64,000 bases of DNA from Ceratothoa steindachneri (GCA_963969495.1 OZ018324.1:144941855-145005854), one strand, 5' to 3'. Shown: positions 22,736 to 34,742, numbered from the stretch's first letter. Notes: generated by a model not told the origin, from the sequence alone. Numbers and translations are program-made.

Positions 22736-23524
22736 TTAAGTCTCTTTTAAATCTGATTTTAACCTAAAAGAACAAAGTTGTGCCTACAACAATTTCTTTC
22801 GTGACTCCTTAGCATACATAAACCGTGAACGAAAATGGTTCGTATAAACGACTTCAACTTCCACTCTCACTTCGTGTATAACATATACGTGAACGTGAAA
22901 TCGTGGCTTGCGTGTTGGTTAGTTACCTACATCCCATTATTTTTTTTAGTTTTCAATGAGGACCCGATTTAATACCTCTTCGTCCTTTTACACGACACAA
23001 GTCATGCATTTTCAAAGAATTGTCACTTTTCACTTCGTTTAAAAGATTAAAAAACAACATTTTTGTTTACGTTGTTATCCTTTGAAGGATTGACTGGGAA
23101 AAGTTAGATCGACCTTATTTTTATCATTCTAACAGCATCAATCAACTCATTAAAAATATATGCGTGTGCCTATCAGAAAAATACTTAACGAGTAATCGAA
23201 TAGGTAACACTGTACAACAAATTTCAGTGTAAAAAAAAACATAGATCTCATCTGCATTTTATTACAAAGTTGAATGTGGTGAATTCTAATTGGATAATAA
23301 AGATTTCTCATCACGTAACATTTTCTTGTAAATTGCTGATTCAATAATTATGCAATTGATACTGATTTCCACGATACCATAAATGTATTTGGCTCTCAAA
23401 GTCAAATTAAATATGCCATTGCAATTAATTCCTTAATATATAATGAATCAGCATGTTTGTTAGCATTATATAATGTATTAACCTACATTTTAGTATTTAC
23501 TTCGTTTGTAAGACGTGTCTCAGG
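22736..23524. other. No gene seen
   Basis: AT-rich sequence with only short unrelated frames. It lies downstream (- strand) of the cysteine-rich family copy 1. Confidence 0.5.
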
Positions 23525-23830
23525 TATTACGCTTCAGGTTCCAGCTTAAGTCGGCCAGAATAGTAGGGCTCCATTTTCCGTTATACTTGTTTTCCATCAC
23601 TCACATCTCCTGCATTCTCTAGGAAGAAGGACAGATGAGAATGTAGAAAGTGTATCTTCAGTGACATATTGCATCCGAGGTCTTGGTGGAAATTGATTAG
23701 TCTCTCCACTATAGGCTCTTACTGGGCCCAGTGGTGCTTTCTCAGAAGTCCTTTGCATATATTTTTGAATGCATGCCAGACCGCTAGCTCAGTTTCATCC
23801 ATTGTCGCCTCGAAATCCTCATCAGCAATA

Positions 23831-24772
23831 CGAGGGGTGGTCAATAAGTTTTGCGAATCGGTAGGGCAAAACAGAAGAAGGGGGATGGCTGTTTGTGGGG
23901 GTGTTAGGACAAGTTATGACAGGTCAGGACCTGCAGCCGCACGCTCCTGCCTCGTCTATTTAAGAAGCAATAGCTGATCGCAGATCGTCAGTCACAAGTT
24001 TTTCAACAATGGAGAAGGTTGAGCACCGCGCACTGATCAAATTTTTGACCAAGGAAGGCAAGAATGCAAAAGAGATCCATGAAGGGATGGTTGCAGTGTA
24101 CACCGAGACCGCCCCTTCCTATGCAACCATTGCTTGCTGGAATAGGGAGTTCCGCCATGGTCGTGAGTCCCTTGAAGATGACCCCCGTCCAGGATGCCCG
24201 TCAGACGTGACCAACGAGGGCAATGTGGCCCGTGTGGAGAGGATGATCCTCGAAAATCGACGGGTGAAAATCGAAGAAATCGAGCGAGAACTTGGAATAT
24301 CACATTGAAGTGTTATCAACATCATCCACGACAATTTGGCCATGACCAAGTTCTCTGCCCGTTGGGTCTCTAGAAACCTCACGCCCCATGATCGACTTCA
24401 ACGTCGTCAAAGTTCGGAGAAGCTGCTGCTCTTGTACAACCAAGACCCAGCGGGATTCGAGTCACGCATAGTGACAGGTGATGAAACGTGGGTCCATCAC
24501 TGGGATCCCCTAGCGACTAGGTTTTATTCCACCAGCTCAAGGCTGCACTGCGTGGACGCCGTTTTAGAGACGATGAAGATCTCCAGCTCGCCCTCCAGGA
24601 GTGGATTGAACAGCAGTCGGGAGATTTCTGGTTGTCGGGAATTCGGAGCCTCAGGGACGAGTGGCGCAAGTGCATCGAAGTCGAGAGTAGTTATATTGAA
24701 AAATAATAAAACACTTTTCCTCATATCTCGTTTCCTTATATTCGAATTGCAAAACTTATTGGCCTTCCCTCG
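23831..24772 (+). mobile_element. Mariner element (internally deleted), TA target site
   Basis: Ends are CGAGGGGTGGTCAATAAGTT and, at the right end inverted, CGAGGGAAGGCCAATAAGTT; about 28 bp match with few differences. TA flanks both ends (23829-23830 and 24773-24774). At 942 bp it is shorter than the usual 1.3 kb. It lies inside the cysteine-rich family copy 1. Confidence 0.95.
24009..24691 (+). pseudogene. Mariner transposase, stop plus internal deletion
   Basis: Starts MEKVEHRALIKFLTKEGKNA, the helix-turn-helix region. HGRESLEDDPRPGCPSD is the mariner linker. A TGA at 24306 replaces the Gly usual in GISHGSV. The frame then continues with HDNLAMTKFSARWVSRNLTP and VTGDETWVHHWDP, which contains the first catalytic Asp. 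Reading then jumps to a C-terminal block in another frame, LKAALRGRRFRDDEDL, ending SSYIEK with a stop near 24690. The second (HDNA) and third (SPDLxxxD) catalytic regions are deleted, about 340 bp. The copy cannot encode active transposase. The good ends and few substitutions suggest recent activity by related elements. Confidence 0.9.
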
Positions 24773-25913
24773 TAAGTTGACGAATCTGAGGGCCTATGAA
24801 TATGCCTGCTTTAATCTTGGTATCACTTATTTTAGGGAAGATCGCTTTGAGGTACTAGAAACATGGCTTGTTATGCTGGAGTGCTTTGGTAAATTGCTTC
24901 ATTTAGCCTAGTTGTTTTATGCGGTGGTGCAAAATGATTTCCTCCTTCTTAACTAGTGGCTCAGGAATTACATTATGGCATCCAGGCGTCATAGTTTCCA
25001 GAGGTGACCATTCTAAGCGTACATAATATTCCGGTCTAGCCCTACTGTCCCACTTGGAAAGGAAGCACATAACTTAGTGTATACAATTTGTAGCCATTAA
25101 GTAGGGCTACTATTCTCAAGTCCGAACAAATAAGCCACTTATGCTCCTTGTAACCTATGCGGTCCCGAATAAAAGCAAGGTTCTCATATGTCTCTCCTAA
25201 ATACTGTAATTCGAGCATGTTCATCCAACAGGTTCCATTGTTGCACGTGAGGCCAGGAGTTCACTCTGTTGCTTATTAAGTGTTTATTACAAACTAGATC
25301 ATTGAGTTCAGGTTGGGTGATGAGGGGGTGATTTCTTCTCAGATTCACACTGTGCCACGTATCTTGAGATTCGTGGCATCGCTTGGTAGTTCAGAGAGCG
25401 GCTGTGGTCCAGAACTGGCGATTGGTAGACTGAAGATCTGGATACATGATAGATTTGTTGCATTTTCTGTTGCGACCTGCACCGAAATAAAATAAAATGA
25501 GACTAAAAATGGATATTACTGGCTGTGATCACTTGCAGAAATAGTGGAAGTACAACATAGTATGTATTTTGATATCTTTAATTGATAGATCTCTTGAAAA
25601 TATATTAAATACCAGGAAAGAAACCATATTGAATACCTACCTTTAATATCTGCTGATCAGGAGTAGCAATCCGTTGAATGGTCTCCAGACGATTGGTTCT
25701 ACCTTTCACCCAGGCAGAAAAAGAAGTTGTAAACCTGACACAATAGGTGAGGTGCCAAGCGTTTGTCCTAGTCACCCAGTTTATATCCAAAGTACAACTC
25801 ATACAGTTTCTTCACGTATTTAGTCAACTGTCTCTTGTATTGTCTTAATATAACTGATCCACATATACGAGTATAACAGAAAGTGTCTCGGAAATTCTGC
25901 ATTCTCTAGGCAT

Positions 25914-28900
25914 TTTATCTCTGTCTCCTGTAAAGAAAAATCACTGTAGTATGTGAAAAATAATATAAATAGTAACATCAACAAATATTAAAAAAAGTAA
26001 GAGTAGGAAGCATTGATAGTAAGTTACAAAATTATCAAGGGTTACGTAAGAGCTACCACGGATTTGGACCCATATAAATAAAGGAATATTGAGTAAACTT
26101 TCATAAATTTCATAGGTTAGGTTGACAAATGCCCTAGGAACACCCCATTAAAATTATATCAAAATCGGTAAATATCTTTTAGAGTTGTCAGTTTTGGCCC
26201 AATCCTGTTTGCATTAAATCCCTACGGAACCATCATGAATTTAACGTAAGTAAGATGGTAATTTACGAGAAACTGAAGGGGCGCAGAAAGAGACGGATGT
26301 TATATTCGTGATTAACGCAAAGAATACCAATGGAAAAGGTTTTTCTCATTTCCCTTTTTTTTATTGTTGTTCATGGTAATTAGAGAAGGACGTTATTACC
26401 ATTTTACCAGGAAGAGTTTAGGAATAACCTTTCCTGAATAAATTCAATACATACGAGTATGTATCACTCGATGAAACTATGGGATGAAGCAAAAAATGCG
26501 CACCTCAAAATCCAGAAATAAGCGTATGCTTCAGGTCTTATAATTTAGAGTTTGAGTTTAATTTCACTCCTTTCAAGCTAGGCTGAAATGGTTAACTGAA
26601 ATACACAAGCATGACATGTGCCATCAATAATTATATACAGCAATGGAAGTGATTCACAATTGAAATGAAGTGTAGTCATGCCATGAAATATGGCAAGTTA
26701 GTATTTTCTCTGGTATGGCTATGCTGACGCAAAATTCGCTACTTTTACTTGGTGATTAAGTACTAACATCGATTGGTAGAAAATTGAGGGTAATTCAAGT
26801 GGTTTTGATGCACGCCAATTCCATGTTGTGATGAAACGTTTAATTTTGAATTTTAAGAGTAAATTCAGTGCTTCTTAAGAGTAGAATTCAATACTCTTTT
26901 TTTGTATACACTTATTCGTAAATTAGCGTCTTCAGCATTAATTCTAGTGGAAGATTAGGTCTTTCTTGTATTCCTGTATATGCAAAATAATCACTTATAT
27001 ATTCATTACTAACTGATATTTGATGTGACAAAAGAAAAGGCAATAAATTACTGACTCGATTCAAACAAAAAATGTTGACAGGCGATTATGTTTCTCGTGC
27101 CCTTCAGCAAGAAATTAGGTCTACTTCGACATTAATTGGGCTTTGAGGAAAGTTTAAGGGTAGAAAGAAGAAATTTAGCCTGTACTTCTAAGGAAATTAG
27201 ACAGTGCTCCTGTAGTGTGCGACCTGCAAATGAACCTAGCCTCACTTAGGTTCTGTTGGACGCCGTAGAAGAAGAGTGAATAAGTAAACCACAGACTAAA
27301 AGAATCTCAATTTGTCTCCTTGGCACAATACGTTTTCGATTTAGTCTTTTGATCACTGGCCGTAATTCAAAATAGGGATCAATTAAAAAAGATGGAACTC
27401 CACACCTACGGCCTTAAGTATTTTTGAAATGCTCAAATTGGGTTCGGTATTCTTGACATAGGAAGTCTTCAAAGACCTTTTCATAACCGCAGACGATATG
27501 GTTAGGATAGGTTAGGTTTCCCATGTTAACTCAACCTAACTTAACCAAAACTCTAGTGAGATTGGTGCTCTAGAAATCTAGCTTGAGTGTTTGACCTAGT
27601 AGATACTAGTTATTCACTACCATTTGAGTATACTCGTATGCAAGTAGTTGGACACAGAGACCAAGACACACTTTTGCCAATATTCGAAAAAGTGATGAGA
27701 GATGAATCAATAATCTAAAACACCAGCACAGAACCGTCAACCACTCTTTGCTCTTCGTTAATCCACAAAAAAAACATTCATACTCAACATAGATAATCGT
27801 ATTGGGGACAACATAAGGCAAAACGCAACATGTGAGGATGCAAACGCTAATTTCTTGCATGTTATTTACCTTTTTATGCGGATGGAAAGAAATAAAGTAA
27901 ACAGGTTAATTAATTTCTGTAACGGACTTGCCACTCAATTCGCCCTTTAATCAGTTATTATATTTTACATTTTAATTAAATTGAAGATTGCGTATGCTTA
28001 ATTTTTCCTTTACATGATATTTTTATTGGGTTCGCTATTCTTCACATGGTAAAATTGGATTCCCTATTCTTGGCCTGATCCAAAAATAGTTCTTAATAGT
28101 CACTGTTCGTATTTCCTTGCACGGGATTGGTATGGCACGCGGCTCCCATGTGTGCGCGAAGCGGGAGTTCTTTTTTTGGCCACGAAGTGAAAATATTACT
28201 GCTTGAATGTTCTTCCCGGCCGATCATTAAGATGAGGCTACAAAATCATTGTTTGAAATAAAGACTACCTTTTTTAACCGCTCTTGGCTTATATCAAAAT
28301 ATGAGGATAACCAACGAGTGAATAGGGTCACTTTTACTCGTTTATGTAATATTTGTCACTTGCGCTTAATGCTAATGATGGCAACTAGCTGCAAGGCTTT
28401 GTTTAGAAGTGGTTTAACGCCACCTTTATACCAGGAATCGGGTAGGCCTCGATATGGAAATGAAGGGAAGACAGAGAGAGGAAGAAATAAAATGTGAAAA
28501 TACTATTGAAAGTATTACTTCCATATTTGCGTAGGCATCCATGTACATACGCACCAACGTACATATACATTGGAAGGGCGCACACAGGGCGGTTGCCTCT
28601 TATGCAATTGAGCTAAGAAATTAAAGAGGTTTATTGGTAATCCTTTTATGAACAAATTTAACGGTTGAGCACCCGCGTAGCGTACCAAAGAAAAGAAAAT
28701 ATCTTATTCATTAAAATTATCCATGTACATATATATCAAAGGTAGGCATCGCAAACGAAAACGGTTCTTTACCTTTCGGTACCAGTAACACGGCCCCAGT
28801 TTCTTTTTATTGTAGATATTATTAGAGGATTGTAAGCATTTTATTGTTAATAATGATTTTTCGTATTCTCAGCCCCAAAGAACATTTTTGGTTACTCATC

Positions 28901-29777
28901 CACTAATCCATTATTATTATTATCATTATTATTATTATAATTAAGCGTTATTATTTATTCTAATAAACATCTGATGAATAACCTTTTTAAGTAGTTTAGA
29001 AACAGTATCTAGTAGTGAATGATTAAATGGAGCTCACAAAGTAGCACCTGAGTCACAATTATCCAAAACACCGACAAGAAAAATGAAATACAACAACTTA
29101 AATATGAAGGGGTAGGGGGGGGGGGGTTACTCTTTACACCAAACCCTAAGTAAGAGGGACAAAATATTTATATAATCTTGATATGAGACTCAAAGTGGGA
29201 AGTAATGTTTGGATGTAATAAAAACAGCCCTGGCTGAATGCTATAAAAATTGGCGGAGTTGCCAATACACACACATTACAAAATGCTTCTTAAAATTAAA
29301 ATATCTCATTCCATGATTGATTTAGCGCTATTCCAATTAATTACGTAATTTATATGTAGAAATAAAATGGGTCAATCACTTGGGTTACGAACATTGGTCA
29401 TGTGTTGTTTCAATCTTACCTGAAGTTTTTCCCGGTTCGACCGGAATAAGATTTGATACAATCTTTGCATCCCTCAGAATAAAATGTCCCTTTTTGTAGA
29501 TGGGAGAGGGGTTTCTTTAATGAAAATTCAGTATCATGATGACCCCTATTTAAAGCTTACTTTTATTCTAAGTCTTCCAAGGAGCCTGGGGATTTTAGGA
29601 TTTTAATGAAAACTTTGTTATTGGTTTAAGGTCATGGTTTGGTGTCAAAGTTTTCGAAACAATCCACCATTCATTCCAGTTAATTTACTAATATAATTTT
29701 GAGCATATTCTACATTTACAGAGTAATATAATTTTCAGTCTAAATCCAGATAAATATAATTAAGATCCGATTTTGCA
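25914..29777. other. Intergenic, no gene recognised
   Basis: AT-rich with short frames only. Scattered TTAGGTT / AACCTAA strings occur at 27498-27545. A remnant CTCACAAAGTAGC at about 29034 is shared with the Penelope-like 3' region near 35545. An (ATT)n tract lies at 28911-28945. The stretch just before 29778 may include upstream sequence of the LRRC27-like gene, but no promoter could be assigned. Confidence 0.45.
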
Positions 29778-30863
29778 ATGCCCTGTCCAAAAGGGATTAA
29801 ACTTCAATCAAAAAAAGTTGCAGTGATTCCGGAAAATCTTACACTTATTGGACACAGTTTCGAAGCATCTCAAAATATAATGATCATCCCTTCCTCAACC
29901 TCAACAGAATTGTGACAAGTATCAAGTGTAGCACAAAATTACCAAACTAATGATAATTTGAAATTATGCCACGATTACATAACTCAGACAGATTACAAAC
30001 CGAAGAAAAACAAAGATAATCCAGTAGTATTTTGTTCCAATGTTCCTACAATGCTTACTAATAAGGAAAGTCCGGTCACCCCTGAGAGAAATAAAGGTAT
30101 CTTGGCTAATTGCTATGAAAATACTTATAAATATTTCGATAATTCTACTCTTACTTTACCAAATGATGAAATGAGCTTGTCATCTAAAATGGAGATGTTT
30201 TATAACAAAAGTAAAGAAAACTTCATGTCTGGAGTTGATATTGGTGAAGATGGTGAACATAGTTTAGTTGAAAAGGATAAATATGACAGAAAGCAAAGAC
30301 ATAGGCAAAGCTTTTTTGAAGAACGTGTAGGAAAATCATTGCCTAAAATAGATGTGGATGAGGCATTGGATAAGGACCCATCATCAAGTTCTGTGTCTAA
30401 ATCACAAGACTGCTTCGCGCTAGTTGCAGAAAGTTCTAGTTTAATGTATGTCGAATCTAAGAAATCTTCGTCATTGAATCTAACGGAAAGGTCATTGGGT
30501 TCTATTGACAGCGGAATGGTCAATCCGGATCCCAAATTAATCAACAAAAATGATACTAACACAGATAATTCTACTTTGCCAAATCCAAACCTTTCTCTGC
30601 CTATCCCCATAGATGAGATCGTGAATAAAAGTGATGATTTCACTATCCAAGAATCCAGCAATGTTAGTAATCATTACGAAATATATGACGATAATCTCGA
30701 ATCGTGTTCATCTTCACAGAGATCCCTAGTAATTGAAGATCTCCAACAAGATATCGATCGCCGAATTCAGGAAGCAACTAATAACGGGAATCTAAATTTG
30801 GCAAATATGGGGCTTCCATTTTTTCCCTGTGCAATAATAATTGCTGATTTGTCAATTGTTACG
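29778..30863 (+). CDS. LRRC27-like gene, first coding exon seen
   Basis: The exon runs in one frame from ATG at 29778 (MPCPKGIKLQSKKVAVIPEN) to a GT donor after ACG at 30863 (ADLSIVT / gtaagc). One in-frame TGA at 29913-29915 interrupts it after 45 codons. If that stop is real, translation would begin further down, for example at the ATG near 30050. The protein is polar and Ser/Asp/Asn-rich, with no domain until its end, DLQQDIDRRIQEATNNGNLN and LANMGLPFFP, where the leucine-rich repeats begin. Known LRRC27 proteins have a shorter N-terminal part. The splice joins in phase 0 to 31834-32023. Identification rests on the LRR block that follows. The cellular role is not well defined. Confidence 0.75.
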
Positions 30864-30974
30864 GTAAGCAATAATTTCTTTAATTAAATATTGCAATTTC
30901 AATTGTATGGCATATATATCAAATAATGATGTTATAAATGAGTGTCATTTTTGAAAGGAAAGTAAAATAAATTA

Positions 30975-31735
30975 TTATATACCCCCAAAACATTTATTTA
31001 GTATAGTAGTTTCCATTATTACTAATATCACTCTCCCATCGTTTAACTAAGCAATCAATACCTTTGTTAAAGAAAACCTTCGGTTTAGATGAAATATGTA
31101 TATGATTTGGTCTCCCTTTCAGCCTCTTTCATTTTTGAGTAAACTTCGTCATTTAGGAAATGTTGTAATGACTTAAATGGTAATCTGATGGTACAAAATC
31201 TGGTGAATAAGTAGAAAAAGAACTTCCCAAAATAATGTAATTTTTTGGGGGGGTGGGGAACAAATGTGTAATGTGTGTTTTGGCATCGGGCACACTCTTT
31301 TGATTGAGCCATAAACAGCGTTTGTTTTCTAGAGCATCATTTAAACGTTGCATTTGTTCAACATTCATGTCTGAATTAACTTCTTGATTATTTTGAGGAA
31401 CTTATAATGAATAAATAACTTCTTTCCTATCTCACCAAATGCAAAGGATAGCCTATTGCTACGACGTCCACGAATGCAAGGCTTTTTGCTATGACTTCCA
31501 ATAATGCAAAGTTTTTGCTACGACGTCCACGAGTAGGAATGTGTTTTGGCTTGCGATCAGCCATTGTTCGGTGCGTTTAATATTGTGGTAAAGAATCCAC
31601 TTTTCATCTCCCGTAACAACTTTGTCCAGGAATGGCTCACGGACCTTCCCGGCCAACTGATATTTCGTTACCTTAAAAAGGCATAGATTACTACCGTTAT
31701 CTGTAAAAGTTGTCAGCAAATCTGGAACAATTTAT
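30975..31735 (-). pseudogene. Mariner transposase remnant in LRRC27-like intron 1
   Basis: On the - strand: GKVREPFLDKVVTGDEKWIL carries the first catalytic Asp (VTGDEKW). After frame breaks come LNDALENKRCLWLNQKSV, FVPSDYHLSHYNISQHFLND (the PSDYHLF/LQHFL motif) and the C-terminus KGIDCLVKRWESDISNNGNY. The N-terminal half is absent. Around 31456-31540 a unit of about 33 bp (GCTACGACGTCCACGA type) is present three times, a local expansion of the LHxRKVLLCxWWD-coding region. It is unrelated in detail to the mariner at 23831-24772. Confidence 0.85.
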
Positions 31736-31833
31736 AAAAATTAAAGAAGCATTTTTCATAAGTCTTCTATAAATAACATTATTTGTTGATTATCTAACAT
31801 TTTAGAGTAAAGAATTACCTAATTCTCTCGCAG

Positions 31834-32023
31834 CGTATCAGTCTCCAAGACAACAACTTAACTTCACTACCCGGATCTGCGTTGCATCAGTTGCCTCTGC
31901 TGAAATGGTTCGACCTTAGATACAACGCACTGAGGTGTTTACCTCCAGAGATAGGTACCATGGTCGCTCTCGAAGTCCTCTTACTTCAAGGAAATCATCT
32001 TGATCATCTGCCCATCAAATTAG
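31834..32023 (+). CDS. LRRC27-like gene, LRR exon
   Basis: The acceptor TCTCTCGCAG precedes 31834 and GT follows 32023; the exon is 190 bp, phase 0 in and phase 1 out. It encodes RISLQDNNLTSLPGSALHQL, then LLKWFDLRYNALRCLPPEIG and LEVLLLQGNHLDHLPIKLG, which are leucine-rich repeats with the LxxLxLxxNxLxxLP pattern. WFDLRYN and the spacing closely resemble the LRR block of animal LRRC27 as I remember it. Joined to the preceding exon it reads without a break. Confidence 0.9.
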
Positions 32024-32552
32024 GTACTAAATTATCCGCATAATATGACCCAAAGATCCTATTTAACAAAAACTAAAGGAAGCTCTTTTATTCATCATAC
32101 GAATGATCAACATCGATGAATTTGCCTAAACATATTTTGGAACTATTATAACAAGGTCTAGAAAAGTGAAATAATAATGGTCTTGAAGAGGTTGTAACAG
32201 GGATGGGAGTACAAGTGCAATATTGATGGTGTATTCTCTACATTCCTTATGTTACATATTATTAGCATATCATAGAAACATTTGATTCCACCTCTTTACC
32301 ACTTTCTATTTATCTCCTCTCTCTTTTCATCTGTAATTCAGGCGCTGTAACTTTCTGCCTAGTTATTTCATCGCAATTTTTCTGACGACTGGAATTTTGA
32401 GAGTCATTTTTAGAGGTTTATTTAACTCTTTTATATATCATCTCTCTCAGTGGACCAACATTTGCTCGTAAAATTGAGCTAGACCTATTTTATCTAGGGT
32501 TCATTTTCTTTATTGTACCAAGATAATTTTCAAGTTTTCTTCCTTTTAATAG

Positions 32553-33247
32553 GGCAATTATGCAACTTGAAAACGCTCCAGGTTAGTCGTAACCCACTGG
32601 TTTTCCCACCTCAAGATATCATCAAAGGAGGACTGCAGTCGATTATGATGTTCTTGAATGTCAAAGGAAAAAACGAAATCTCATTTCCTATACGTCCATG
32701 CGAAGACATGAGTTTGCGATCAGGCAATGCAACTAGTCAATCACTTGATAGTGAAAGAGAAACCACAGCAAAAACAGACATGGAATCTGATAAGCTTGAT
32801 ATAATTAATCGAGCAAGCGGGTCTCAGGATATTTTGGGTGGGAAATCTACTCTTGTGCAGGCAAATAACTCTGATTCTGAAGATTGCGCGTCCTTAAACT
32901 CCTTTAATTCAGATTTGCATTTACAAAGTTCAGACGAATGTCGATGTACTGATCCAGATGTGATGAATTTTGGCAATGATTTTGATCGCTGCGATATTTC
33001 GAATGAGGAAGAATGGGATTCTTCTCTTTCGGGCGATCATTCTGAAAATGAATTTTCAGGACTCCAAAGATTATACTCAAAAAAAAGATTTTCCAGAAAA
33101 CCTCGAAATGGACAAAATGCCGAAATGGATACCTTAAATCACCGTAAACCATCTCTCCATTTGATTCTTCAACATCCGGGAGAAGAAAAAATCTGTATCA
33201 GATGCAAGAAAAAATTCATGACCTTAGCAAAAAATCAAAATAGCGAG
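32553..33247 (+). CDS. LRRC27-like gene, last LRR and acidic region
   Basis: The acceptor CCTTTTAATAG precedes 32553. Phase 1 entry completes Gly and gives GQLCNLKTLQVSRNPLVFPP, then QDIIKGGLQSIMMFLN, which matches the end of the LRRC27 repeat block. It continues into a long acidic Ser/Asp-rich region (NSDSEDCASLNSFNSDLHL; NEEEWDSSLSGDHSENEF). Near the end is EEKICIRCKKKFMTLAKN with a CxxC pair. It ends in phase 0 before GTAAGT at 33248. A good acceptor (TTTTCTACAG, 33671-33680) opens a 20-codon phase-0 stretch ending in TAA. That could be an alternative short 3' exon. Confidence 0.85.
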
Positions 33248-33964
33248 GTAAGTGTATTATTTTTATTTTTCCTAAAAAAAAAAAAGATCAGAGATGGTGT
33301 TTTCCGTTTCTCAAAATGAGGTAAACTTTGGTTAATGAAAGGAGTGACTATTGGTGCAGTTAGTATATAGCAAAATTTGACAAACGACAGTGCTTTAAGC
33401 GGCCGGGTGCCAGGTATCGTGCTTCGCCAGGGAACGTATGTTCAAAGTATCTTTCTAAGACTCACCCCCCAAAAGAAGTGTATCAAGTGTCCTCACAAAG
33501 TACTTGCTTTTTTCTTTGCCCTGAAAGTGGTTTTGTTTGTTTGGTGGAATAGCGATTTCTTTTATTTTATGTTAATTTTGCAAACCGAAGAACATTTGAA
33601 ATTAACTGAAACTTGAGAGAAAGATGTATGGCAAAAAAATGTGATTGAGTATATAAGCTTTATAAGTGCATTTTCTACAGCTTGACATAGGAGCTTGTGT
33701 AGCCAAATCAACAAGGTCTGGCAGAACCTCTAGATATCCTTAAATCTTCTAAATCCTGCACTATATCCCCATAGTAATAGGGAACATTATTCATAATTCT
33801 GATTACCGATACTCTTTGTGTAAAATCATCAAATGTTTTAATTTTTGTTCATTTGATTGGTCTTCTTCTCAATTATCTTTCTCTTCCCTTAATTGATCAT
33901 CCTTTATTTCGGAGATGTAAATAATTTCAAAACTGTATAAATATATTATCAGAGAGAGAAGGTT
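33248..33964. other. Intron sequence, mostly unremarkable
   Basis: AT-rich intron. A short GC-rich repeat (33405-33455) is shared with 5385-5445. No second gene is seen. Confidence 0.5.
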
Positions 33965-34530
33965 TACCCCCCCCCCCTTCCCCTAGAACCCAACGTCTAC
34001 CTGTGGCGCCTGAGAAGATACATATGCACGGCCAGACAGCCCTAAAGGAGCCGCCAGATTTTTCGCGGGACTGCGTAATCCGTTTGGGTTCCATTCCTCG
34101 CCGTCGCACCGTCTGATCGGCGCCAGAACCACAGCGCCAAGGACCTTTGCGCAAAGCTGTGAGGCCGCCGAGCCTCCCCCCCCCCCCCCCCCGACGCGCC
34201 AAGTCTAATGAGATCCCAGTCTCACTTTTGTGGGCCTCCGGCGAACCACTTCCGCCGAGGCAGTATAAATACTTCGAGAAAAGTTTTGAGAAATGAGTAC
34301 AATACAGCGCCGTCTTGGTTAGCAGTCACGTACAGTCTCGTACGCCCAGCCTCGCCTCCCAACGGCTTTCAACTACGAACGCGACGCGTCACCTCTACCC
34401 GGTCTTGCTCGTATCTAAGGCCAGAGTTCCTGCCAACATACGATAGACACGAACAGGCATCTATCACTCGGTTATCGATTTCGTTCAACGACTGGAGTAC
34501 TCTCTCGCTCATTTCTCAGCGAAGTTAAAG
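33965..34530. promoter_or_regulatory. GC-rich block with TATA-like box inside the intron
   Basis: This stretch is far more GC-rich than the rest of the intron. It carries C-runs at 33967-33977 and 34176-34192 and a clean GCAGTATAAATACTTC at about 34260-34275, with little AT-rich sequence around it. It lies just upstream of the Penelope-like fragment on the same strand, so it may be that element's internal promoter or part of another element. No transcript evidence exists here. Confidence 0.35.
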
Positions 34531-34742
34531 AAGAAGGAATCTTGCAAGAGGAACTATGTGGGAAGTCCAAACTAATCTACCTGTGTAAGGGCTTCCGCAA
34601 AAGAAAGGTCATTGAATCCACCCTTATAGATGAAATCCCTAACTTTATCCCTTCGGATGGGCAATTCAAATGCAGCCCCTACGTCAAAGATCTAATCTTA
34701 AAAGATATCCTTAATAAACTTAAATTCACACCCTCTGATTAG
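34530..34742 (+). pseudogene. Penelope-like element fragment 1, GIY-YIG C-terminus
   Basis: After a short lead-in the frame reads SKLIYLCKGFRKRKVIESTL, then IDEIPNFIPSDGQFKCSPYV and KDLILKDILNKL before a stop. R-K-x-x-E-S-x-L-I followed by a P-N-x-N-x-S-x-G-type motif is the end of the GIY-YIG endonuclease of Penelope-like retroelements. RT and the catalytic GIY part are missing. A (TA)n array and a hammerhead-like motif follow, as expected at a Penelope terminus. Confidence 0.6.

Larger units (their letters stand above)
23525..25913 (-). pseudogene. Cysteine-rich arthropod family, copy 1, split by mariner
   Basis: Exon 1 is 25913-25641 on the - strand: ATG at 25913 gives MPRECRISE. After one frameshift come FCYTRICG, then LTKYVKKLYELYFGYKLGD, then a stop where Gln is expected, then DKRLAPHLLC and SAWVKGRTNR. 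A GT donor follows ATATTAAAG. Exon 2 begins at 25476 after TTTCGGTGCAG with GRNRKCNKSIMYPDLQS, then TQPELNDLV, WNLLDEHARI, LGETYENLAFIRDRIGYKEH and KWLICSDLRIVALLNG. After a frameshift come CFLSKWDSRARPEYYVRLEW and IFPKISDTKIKAGIFIGPQI. A mariner (23831-24772) interrupts it there. Beyond that are DEDFEATMDETELAVWHAFK, LGCNMSLKIHFLHSHLSFFL and ILADLSWNLKRN. All blocks match copy 2 at 60780-63157 in order. About 100 codons are deleted before ETYENL. The function is unknown; CxxC pairs suggest metal binding. Confidence 0.9.

Noticed and set aside
27498..27545. TTAGG-type telomeric repeat
   Set aside because: Only scattered, imperfect TTAGGTT/AACCTAA strings. Such motifs are common in arthropod intergenic DNA and do not form an array.
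29913..29915. TGA read as selenocysteine
   Set aside because: No SECIS-like element was sought successfully, LRRC27 is not known as a selenoprotein, and error or an alternative start is simpler.
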